This document shows positions 1 to 4,326 of a DNA stretch of 7,150 nucleotides, piece by piece. Below the pieces are notes generated by a model. That model did not search any database. It was not told where the DNA came from and was given only the letters and a program-made list of their open reading frames with translations. The position numbers and the translations under genes are program-made. Source of the DNA: CAYONM01 sp964405325 (GTDB lineage: Bacteria; Planctomycetota; UBA11346); the NCBI GenBank assembly GCA_964405325.1, contig CAYONM010000193.1, forward strand, positions 1 to 7,150, written 5' to 3'. Position 1 is the stretch's first letter; each line of letters starts with the position of its first letter.

Positions 1-70
1 CGAAGCGGGCAAGTCGCGACGGAGGAGCGTGGGGGTGTGCGACGGACGTCGCGAGGGGGCAGCGCCCCCT
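1..70 (-). repeat. Dispersed repeat, copy 1 (cut by window edge)
   Basis: This is the reverse complement of the repeat at 2014-2099. The two align end to end: the 70 bases here match the 86 bases of copy 2, apart from about 18 bases missing after position 33, a 2-base insertion and one substitution. The inner end is a perfect hairpin, AGGGGGC-AGC-GCCCCCT, at 54-70. Bases 1-10 are half of the GCCCGC-TTC-GCGGGC hairpin that is complete in copy 2, so this copy certainly continues to the left of the window. It has no TATAAT box beside its hairpin end, unlike copy 2. Its sequence gives a spurious reading frame running from position 29 into the methyltransferase gene. Confidence 0.85.
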
Positions 71-190
71 TTAAAGACAGTCGTTCGAACATGGAATCTC
101 CGCCAGTGGGGCGGTCAGTCTGGAACTGCGCCTGCTCCCGCAAGACCAGGTGCCGATTGTCGGCCCCCCATCCTGGCGCAGGCTGCCGAC

Positions 191-910
191 ATGAGCGAGG
201 CATGGTGGCAGGCGGCCTTTGGCTGCGATTATCTGACCCTGTACGCGCATCGCAGCGATGCCCAGGCCGCAACCGAAGTCGCTGGCGTGCTACCACGGCT
301 CCGCCAGGCCGAACCGGTGCTGGATGCCTGTTGCGGCGCCGGCCGGCATCTGCAGGCACTGCGCCAGGCCGGAGTGCGCGCACATGGCTTTGACTGGTCG
401 CCGGAACTGCTGGCCTGCGGCCAGCGGGAACGCGCGGAACTGACCGGGCACCTGCTGCGCGCCGATCTGCGCCGCCTACCGCTACGCGGCGGCTGGGGTG
501 CGATCACCCTGTTTTTCACGGCTTTCGGCTACTTCGACGACGAAACCAATGCCCGGGTGCTGGTCGACCTGGCAACACTCCTACAGCCAGGTGGCTGGCT
601 GATGTTGGATCTGCCCGAGGTGGACCGCCTGGTGGCCGGCCTGGTCCCCCACAGCGAACGCGAGATCGATGGCCGCCGACTGCTGGAACGGCGTTACCTG
701 ATCGGCTCGCGAGTGGAAAAAACCGTATCCATCTTTCGCAACCAGGTCCTGGAAACCGAATACACCGAATCGGTCCGGCTGTACCACCCAGAGCAGATGA
801 TTGAGCTGGCAACTCAGGCCGGCTGTACCGTTGAAGAATGCTGGCCGTCCCTGCAAGGACCAGACCAGGCTGGCGATCGCGCCGTCTACTGGCTACGGAA
901 ACAACCATGA
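191..910 (+). CDS. Class I SAM-dependent methyltransferase
   Basis: A 239-residue soluble enzyme expected to transfer a methyl group from S-adenosylmethionine; the substrate cannot be read from the sequence. It is a compact Rossmann methyltransferase. Motif I is VLDACCGAGRHL (residues 43-54), with the ribose-binding acidic residue in FDWS (67-70), then ADLRRLP (91-97), FFTAFGYFDD (108-117) and the post-IV PGGWLMLD (133-140). The N-terminal WWQAAFGCDYLTLYAHR pattern is typical of a subgroup of small stand-alone methyltransferases. The frame stays open back to position 29, but that extension lies in the repeat and a low-complexity leader, and the recognisable family sequence begins at ATG 191. 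No clear Shine-Dalgarno precedes this ATG, so the exact start is less certain than the identity. The TGA overlaps the next gene's ATG by 4 bases (ATGA), which suggests translational coupling. Confidence 0.9.
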   Translation: MSEAWWQAAFGCDYLTLYAHRSDAQAATEVAGVLPRLRQAEPVLDACCGAGRHLQALRQAGVRAHGFDWSPELLACGQRERAELTGHLLRADLRRLPLRGGWGAITLFFTAFGYFDDETNARVLVDLATLLQPGGWLMLDLPEVDRLVAGLVPHSEREIDGRRLLERRYLIGSRVEKTVSIFRNQVLETEYTESVRLYHPEQMIELATQAGCTVEECWPSLQGPDQAGDRAVYWLRKQP

Positions 911-1836
911 TCGTACTGCTCCTATTGCTGTCCGTCCCGCTGCTGGCCATGGAATTACCCGATGGTGTCTACGCGCCGGCCGAGCAACTCGCACCGCAGA
1001 TGGATGGCAACTGGATCCGGCTCGATGGCCATGAACCAGTGCCGCTGCGACCCGGGCTGGCGGTGCGCGAGCTCCGTCCCGGCGCCTACGTCGGCGGTGA
1101 CCAGGAGATCCTGCTGATCCGGCACGGCGCCGATGCTGCCGCCTGGGCCGAAGCCCTGGTCGGTCTGCCGGCCTATCCAGGCATGCCACTGGAACAGCTC
1201 CGCCGTTCGGCAAAGAACGTCGAAGCCTACACCCCCGAAAGTCTGCCAGTCATGGTGTGGCGCCTGGCCGACGACTGGCACTGGCCCTGGGTGGAGGGCG
1301 GCGACGCGCAACAGGGGCTGGCACGGCTGGTTCGACGGTACAATCCCGATCAACGTGGTTTCCGCTTCGACCCGCAGCAGGCCGTTTATGTCAACCTGGT
1401 TGGCAAAGCCATCAGCATTGCCGAAGTCGGCAGCCCGATTCCGCCAATGCTGAAACGACACGAGGACGAGGCCATCACCATCGCTCCAGGTGATCTGATC
1501 GCCCAGGCTGATCCCGACGATGTCATCGGCCGCATCGCCCTGCTGGTCCGGGATGCCGGCCTACCCGGACAGCTGGACCCGGCTGATGAGATCGTCACCG
1601 CCTCGGCACCACGTGGAGAACGAATCCAGCAGGTCACCCGTTGTCGCCTGGGCGAGCTGTTTGGACCAGAACCCCTGCATCTGTTCCGACGTGATCAACA
1701 GCGGGTTGCACCGCTGCGACCGGACAACCCCATCTGGGGCCTGCCACGCGAACGCCAGATGATGGTTCTGATCGGCATGGCCGGCCTGGTGATCATCCTG
1801 CTGCGACTGGCCCGCAAACGACGTCGGCAACGCTGA
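907..1836 (+). CDS. Unrecognised exported protein with C-terminal membrane anchor
   Basis: A 309-residue protein I do not recognise. It starts at an ATG inside the upstream stop (ATGA), so it is probably co-translated with the methyltransferase. The N-terminus, MIVLLLLLSVPLLA, is a hydrophobic signal sequence or anchor with a possible cleavage site after residue 14, though it has no positive charge before the core. Residues 15-280 are a hydrophilic periplasmic region with many W, P and D residues (for example DDWHWPWVEGGD at 122-133). Residues about 285-300 (MMVLIGMAGLVIILLR) form a single transmembrane helix followed by the strongly basic tail ARKRRRQR. This architecture resembles sorted C-terminal anchors, but no LPXTG, PEP or GlyGly motif precedes the helix, so a plain bitopic anchor is the safer reading. 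There is a single cysteine (residue 246). An in-frame extension upstream to 838 would bury the signal peptide and is rejected. Confidence 0.85.
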   Translation: MIVLLLLLSVPLLAMELPDGVYAPAEQLAPQMDGNWIRLDGHEPVPLRPGLAVRELRPGAYVGGDQEILLIRHGADAAAWAEALVGLPAYPGMPLEQLRRSAKNVEAYTPESLPVMVWRLADDWHWPWVEGGDAQQGLARLVRRYNPDQRGFRFDPQQAVYVNLVGKAISIAEVGSPIPPMLKRHEDEAITIAPGDLIAQADPDDVIGRIALLVRDAGLPGQLDPADEIVTASAPRGERIQQVTRCRLGELFGPEPLHLFRRDQQRVAPLRPDNPIWGLPRERQMMVLIGMAGLVIILLRLARKRRRQR

Positions 1837-1983
1837 TCTCAGAGGAGACTCTCACCCGCCAGGCTGGCTCGGAGCTCGCGACATCCGACGCGCTCGCCAG
1901 CTTCTCATGCCAGTCCAAGCGGCCGGACTGGCATCCTGAGCAGATGACCACATTTTCACAGCAGCTCCAGCTATCGTAATCAC
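1837..1983. other. Intergenic segment with 10-bp inverted repeat
   Basis: No gene is seen here. At 1907-1934 there is a perfect inverted repeat, ATGCCAGTCC - AAGCGGCC - GGACTGGCAT, with 10-bp arms and an 8-base loop, 70 bases after the stop of the exported-protein gene. No T-run follows either arm, so it is not a canonical intrinsic terminator. It could stabilise the mRNA 3' end or be a protein-binding dyad. The rest of the segment shows no recognisable signal. Confidence 0.6.
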
Positions 1984-2009
1984 GGCACCCGCCGCTTATA
2001 ATGCTTCCA
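1984..2009 (+). repeat. Left member of 26-bp imperfect direct repeat
   Basis: This matches 2218-2243 at 20 of 26 positions by my hand alignment, including the perfect 10-mer CGCTTATAAT (1993-2002). The pair brackets the repeat element at 2010-2217. The right member overlaps the last codons and stop of the acyltransferase gene. Confidence 0.6.
1997..2002 (+). promoter_or_regulatory. Possible -10 box TATAAT upstream of repeat copy 2
   Basis: This is a perfect sigma-70 -10 hexamer in the context CGCTTATAAT. The best -35 candidate is TCGTAA at 1974-1979 (17-bp spacing, 3 of 6 matches), which is weak. A transcript would start near 2009, at the hairpin of the repeat, and run into the intrinsic terminator at 2089-2110. 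The identical 10-mer at 2227-2236 argues that the box is part of a duplicated module. Confidence 0.3.
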
Positions 2010-2013
2010 TCAG

Positions 2014-2099
2014 AGGGGGCGCTGCCCCCTCGCGACGTCCGTCACACCCGCCAGCCGGGCTCCGGTCCCACGCTCCTTCGTCGCGACTTGCCCGCTTCG
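2014..2099 (+). repeat. Dispersed repeat, copy 2 (most complete)
   Basis: This is the reference copy. In reverse complement it aligns with copy 1 (1-70) and with copy 3 (3366-3434). Landmarks along the + strand are the AGGGGGC/GCCCCCT hairpin (2014-2030), a TCGCGACG... core, GCCGGGCTCCGG, and a TCGCGACTTGCCCGC tail leading into the terminator hairpin. Closely packed CTTCGC motifs continue to about 2200, so the full element may span roughly 2010-2217. It lies between two convergent genes and is read through on the minus strand by a spurious 76-codon frame (1996-2226). Confidence 0.85.
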
Positions 2100-2110
2100 C
2101 GGGCATTTTT
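2089..2110 (+). terminator. Intrinsic terminator, rightward
   Basis: A perfect 7-bp GC-rich stem TGCCCGC / GCGGGCA with a TTC loop is followed immediately by TTTTT (2106-2110). This is a classical rho-independent terminator for rightward transcription. It would stop readthrough from the methyltransferase/exported-protein pair, 250 bases upstream, or any transcript beginning at the TATAAT box at 1997. Confidence 0.75.
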
Positions 2111-2140
2111 CGGCGCGCTTCGCGCATTATCGCCGAAAAA
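2106..2140. repeat. Palindrome TTTTTCGGCG ... CGCCGAAAAA
   Basis: Perfect 10-bp inverted arms (2106-2115 and 2131-2140) surround a 15-base centre that contains its own GC/CTTCG hairpin. The TTTTT arm serves as the U-tract of the rightward terminator, and the AAAAA arm is the U-tract of the leftward candidate terminator. The palindrome therefore joins two oppositely directed terminators. Confidence 0.7.
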
Positions 2141-2159
2141 CCGCCGCTCGGTCGGACGG
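2136..2159 (-). terminator. Candidate intrinsic terminator, leftward
   Basis: On the minus strand CCGTC ... GGCGG forms a 5-bp stem (one G-U pair, 9-base loop; + strand 2155-2159 with 2141-2145) followed directly by TTTTT. It lies about 70 bases past the acyltransferase stop and is well placed to end that transcript. The stem is modest, so confidence is limited. Confidence 0.4.
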
Positions 2160-2206
2160 CTTCGCGCTTGGACGCGCTCCCTCGCTTCGCCTGGTTCCAC
2201 CCGAAT

Positions 2207-2236
2207 TCGACCTTTGAGGGACCCATCGCTTATAAT
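2207..2236 (+). promoter_or_regulatory. Possible promoter TCGACC-18-TATAAT antisense to acyltransferase 3' end
   Basis: TATAAT at 2231-2236 is a perfect -10 hexamer, with a 4-of-6 -35 (TCGACC, 2207-2212) at 18-bp spacing. Transcription would start near 2243 and run rightward, antisense to the end of the acyltransferase gene and through the folded element at 2261-2323. TATAAT also contains the acyltransferase stop codon on the minus strand, so part of its conservation may be coding. Confidence 0.3.
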
Positions 2237-2243
2237 ACTTGCT
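2218..2243 (+). repeat. Right member of 26-bp imperfect direct repeat
   Basis: This is the partner of 1984-2009, with 20 of 26 bases identical and CGCTTATAAT (2227-2236) perfectly shared. It covers the last four codons and the stop codon of the acyltransferase. Seen from the minus strand, both copies read AAG(C/T)ATTATAAGCG, so the left copy looks like a duplicate of the gene's 3' end. Confidence 0.6.
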
Positions 2244-3210
2244 TGGAAAGTGGCGGGTCTCCAGCGTCAGTCAGCACCGGTTGTAACCGGTACTTCTCCT
2301 TCTCTTCTCCTGACTGATGCTGGGCCGCCGCGTTCCATATCATCGCCTCGGGCCGGTCCCTTGGCTGTCGCCGCCAGCGGCGATGAAACCAGACCCACTG
2401 TTCCGGATAGCGCCGCACCAGGGCCTCCTGATAGGCCATGCAGCGGGCCATGAGCGCCACTTGTTGGCTCTGCCGGTCGCGACTACGCGGCAATTGGTAC
2501 CGCGGTCCGAAATGCAGCACCCAACAACGCCCATCATAGACACAGTAGATGAACTGTACCGGCACACGCGCCACCTGAGCGATGGCGGCCGGCCCCAACG
2601 GCGTATAGGCGAGCTGGCCAAAAAACGGCACGAAACCACCCGACAGACGGCCAACATCCTGGTCCGGTAGGGTCCCCAACACCAAACCACGACGCAGGGC
2701 ACCAGCCATGGTGCGCATGTCGTCGTCCTGATAGAAGACCCGATTGCCCCACTGGCTCCGCAGCCGCATCACTAAGCGATCAGCCACCGGTGACCGCATC
2801 CGCCGGCCCAGAACCGCGGTCTCAGTAATGCGCCCGAACACGCGCGCCAACAACTCCCAGTTGCCCAGGTGGCCACTCAGGGCAACGGTGCCGATGCCAG
2901 CATGCGCATCGCGGAAACAGGCCCGGGCCGCGGCCCAATTCTGGATCCGCACCGGCAACCGCAGCGGATCGTGGTGCAGGGTCGTCAGATTCCACAGCAT
3001 GCTGCGACCCAGATGCCGGAAGACTCGACGTGTCAAGGCGGCACGATCACCACCAAGGGCAGCCTCCAGATGCTGCCGGCAGCGCCGCTGCTCCTTGCCG
3101 GGCAGACCGGCATAGGCATACCCGATCAGCCCACCCAGCCACCAGGCAACACCCGATGGAACGATCCGCCCGAGCCGCAGTCCCAAATCGAAAAGATGAT
3201 CAGCCCACAT
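2230..3210 (-). CDS. LpxL/HtrB-family lipid A (lysophospholipid) acyltransferase
   Basis: A 326-residue inner-membrane enzyme of the family that adds secondary acyl chains to KDO2-lipid A or related acceptors. The catalytic HX4E motif is clear as GHLGNWE (H114, E119). It is followed by the family blocks LPDQDVGRLSGGFVPFFG (181-198) and the late PEQWVWFHRRWRRQP (269-283). The N-terminus has a short hydrophobic helix (about 21-36) as membrane anchor. Length and motif order fit the family, but the last 40 or so residues (287-326) are hydrophilic, look unlike the usual family end, and are encoded by a strongly folded DNA segment. ATG 3210 is the start supported by the family N-terminus. No Shine-Dalgarno is visible; an inverted repeat sits where one would lie. 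Acyl chain and acceptor specificity cannot be told. Confidence 0.92.
   Translation of the reverse strand: MWADHLFDLGLRLGRIVPSGVAWWLGGLIGYAYAGLPGKEQRRCRQHLEAALGGDRAALTRRVFRHLGRSMLWNLTTLHHDPLRLPVRIQNWAAARACFRDAHAGIGTVALSGHLGNWELLARVFGRITETAVLGRRMRSPVADRLVMRLRSQWGNRVFYQDDDMRTMAGALRRGLVLGTLPDQDVGRLSGGFVPFFGQLAYTPLGPAAIAQVARVPVQFIYCVYDGRCWVLHFGPRYQLPRSRDRQSQQVALMARCMAYQEALVRRYPEQWVWFHRRWRRQPRDRPEAMIWNAAAQHQSGEEKEKYRLQPVLTDAGDPPLSKQVL
2261..2323 (+). other. Folded element: 14-bp stem enclosing hairpin and CU-rich tract
   Basis: The arms CCAGCGTCAGTCAG (2261-2274) and CTGACTGATGCTGG (2310-2323) pair over 14 positions. Between them lie an inner hairpin ACCGG-TTGTAA-CCGGT (2276-2291) and a pyrimidine tract at 2293-2309 containing CTCCTT, the complement of the Shine-Dalgarno AAGGAG. 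The one imperfect pair is a G-U wobble in a + strand RNA but an A-C mismatch in a minus strand RNA, which hints that the + strand is the functional one. The element lies inside the unusual C-terminal tail of the acyltransferase ORF, 25 bases downstream of the TATAAT box. It could be an antisense or small RNA, an mRNA 3'-end structure, or a small inserted repeat. Confidence 0.5.
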
Positions 3211-3365
3211 CGCGCCACGGTGTCGATTGATGGATCGACAGCAACCGCGGGGGCTGGCCGGGGCCTGGCGTCATGATCGTGCACGAACCCAGCAGTGACG
3301 ACGAGTTCATCATCCAGCGGAAGTGAAGGTCATCCGTTGACAATGCCCGCAACAGCGATCATGCG
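3211..3365. other. Non-coding leader upstream of the acyltransferase gene
   Basis: Apart from the dyad next to the start codon, this stretch shows no gene. A TTGACA (3337-3342, + strand) has no matching -10 and no gene downstream on that strand. No convincing leftward promoter for the acyltransferase could be picked out by eye. Confidence 0.4.
3221..3240 (-). promoter_or_regulatory. Dyad upstream of the acyltransferase start
   Basis: TGTCGAT - TGATGG - ATCGACA is a perfect 7-bp inverted repeat with a 6-base centre, ending 10 bases before the ATG at 3210. It could be an operator, or a hairpin in the mRNA leader that occupies the ribosome-binding region, where no Shine-Dalgarno is visible. Function is inferred; the symmetry is seen. 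Confidence 0.4.
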
Positions 3366-3434
3366 CGGAGCGAGCAAGTTGCGATGACGGAGCGAAAGAC
3401 CGAAGCCCGGCTGGCGGATGCGACGGACGTCGTG
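3366..3434 (-). repeat. Dispersed repeat, copy 3 (decayed)
   Basis: This aligns without gaps to about 70 bases of the reverse complement of copy 2, with around 11 differences, and has the same orientation as copy 1. It keeps AGCCCGGCTGGCGG and GACGGACGTCG. It has lost the GCCCGC-TTC-GCGGGC terminator hairpin, the pairing of the long-range stem, and the AGGGGGC/GCCCCCT hairpin, which is replaced by a C8 run (3435-3442). It begins directly after the stop of the coiled-coil gene, so relative to that gene it lies as copy 2 does relative to the exported-protein gene. Confidence 0.75.
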
Positions 3435-3447
3435 CCCCCCCCTCATG

Positions 3448-4155
3448 TCAATCCGCGTCGCGAATATAGAGTATCGCCGAACTGGCGGCATCCTGCACCA
3501 GGTAGCCTTTGCGGATCTGGTCGATCTGGTTCAAGGAACACAGATTGCCGACCGGAGTAGCGCGAGTGTGGCCATCCACCGGCATCAACGGCATGGGGTG
3601 GCTACCAGCGACCAGGCGCTCGTAGGTTTCCAGAAACGCCGGATCAACCGGGGCTCGTCGGTCGTGGTAGAGGCGCTCCAATTCCGCTTCGCTGCAGTCG
3701 GCATCGTCCGGCTGTTCGCACGCGGCGCGCACCGCTTCTAGCTTGCTCTGCAACTGGTCGCGAGCGGCGCCAGCCTGGGTAGCGACTTCGCGCAACCGGG
3801 CGACCTTCTCTTCGACTTCCTTCAACTGCTCACTGCGCAGTTTCTTGATATTTTTGGCTTCTTCGATGCCGTTGATAATCGCCAGGTACTCACGATTGGT
3901 GCTGGCGACCATTTGCTTCTCGCGCAGCTGCTGCATGCGCTCTTCCGCACTATCGATATCCTTACTATAATTGCGAATCAGCGCGTCGGCCTCGTGGGTC
4001 TTGCCTTCGGCAGCGGCGGCCTTCTGGCTGGAGGCCTGCAACGCGGATTCGACCATATCGATCCGTTTCTGCCGTTCCTCTCGCTGTTTCCTCAACAACT
4101 GACGTTGTTGGTTGATGTCGTGCAGCTCCAGCAGGGCGGCCATGGTCGGATGCAT
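3448..4155 (-). CDS. CdsZ/DUF164-type coiled-coil protein with degenerate zinc ribbon
   Basis: A 235-residue cytoplasmic protein. Residues about 5-150 are a long, charged antiparallel coiled coil carrying the family hallmark STNREYLAIINGIEEAKN (85-102; the family usually has a 'NNREYQAL..EI' pattern). The C-terminus (about 187-231) aligns with the family's C4 zinc ribbon: the frame PVDG ... GNLCSLNQIDQIRKG ... ILYI matches the usual 'DG-C-x2-C ... C-x2-C-GR-ILY' layout. None of the four zinc cysteines is present at its expected place; only C206 remains in this part (C146 and C154 lie in the linker). The start is well supported by AGAGGAG five bases before ATG 4155. The reading frame continues upstream to 4968, but that part is a shadow of the opposite-strand gene. 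Members of this family have been linked to regulatory or scaffold roles; none can be assigned here. Confidence 0.85.
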   Translation of the reverse strand: MHPTMAALLELHDINQQRQLLRKQREERQKRIDMVESALQASSQKAAAAEGKTHEADALIRNYSKDIDSAEERMQQLREKQMVASTNREYLAIINGIEEAKNIKKLRSEQLKEVEEKVARLREVATQAGAARDQLQSKLEAVRAACEQPDDADCSEAELERLYHDRRAPVDPAFLETYERLVAGSHPMPLMPVDGHTRATPVGNLCSLNQIDQIRKGYLVQDAASSAILYIRDAD

Positions 4156-4160
4156 ACATG

Positions 4161-4167
4161 CTCCTCT
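4161..4167 (-). promoter_or_regulatory. Ribosome binding site AGAGGAG fixing the 4155 start
   Basis: AGAGGAG on the minus strand lies 5 bases upstream of ATG 4155. This decides the start of the coiled-coil gene against both the upstream open frame to 4968 and the out-of-frame ATG at 4159. Confidence 0.75.
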
Positions 4168-4326
4168 TTCCACCAATTCGGTGGGCCATGCTGTCGCCCG
4201 CCAGAAAGGTTCCAAGCGCTTATCGGAGCCCTCGGCCGGCTTCGCCTGGGCATCACCGAGCCCCAACCAAACCTGGTAGAACAAACTGCTTGTCCGGATG
4301 CTTGCCTGTTTCGACGTCTGGCTGCC

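Larger units (their letters stand above)
2009..2110 (+). ncRNA. Candidate structured, terminated small RNA (hypothesis)
   Basis: If transcribed from the TATAAT box just upstream, this stretch would give an RNA of about 100 nt built almost entirely of helices. They are: hairpin AGGGGGC-GCU-GCCCCCU (2014-2030); a 7-bp long-range stem CGCGACG (2031-2037) with CGUCGCG (2079-2085), enclosing CCGG-GCU-CCGG; and the terminator hairpin UGCCCGC-UUC-GCGGGCA with a U5 tail (2089-2110). The helices are seen directly; transcription is inferred. The same sequence is the core of the dispersed repeat. Copy 1 keeps the long-range stem and the first hairpin, while copy 3 has lost both without compensating changes. 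The simpler alternative is a repeat that only supplies a terminator to the convergent gene pair. Confidence 0.25.

Noticed and set aside
29..190. N-terminal extension of the methyltransferase frame
   Set aside because: It begins inside repeat copy 1 and encodes a low-complexity leader; family sequence starts at ATG 191.
1996..2226. 76-codon minus-strand ORF
   Set aside because: It is a translation of repeat copy 2 and its CTTCGC-rich tail, rich in R, A and G, with no domain features.
2001..2453. 150-codon + strand ORF
   Set aside because: It runs through repeat, terminators and the antisense of the acyltransferase; proline/serine-rich shadow composition.
3337..3365. TTGACA as a rightward promoter
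   Set aside because: No -10 box at 15-19 bp spacing and no rightward gene downstream.
1..3434. Integron attC sites or a CRISPR array as explanation of the repeats
   Set aside because: The repeats differ in orientation, are kilobases apart with no regular spacers, and lack attC core-site patterns.
4170..4184. CCACC-AATTC-GGTGG hairpin upstream of the coiled-coil gene
   Set aside because: Only 5 bp; expected by chance in GC-rich DNA.
3913..4326. Upstream extension of the membrane-protein frame (+)
   Set aside because: It is antisense to the well-supported coiled-coil gene and its leader.
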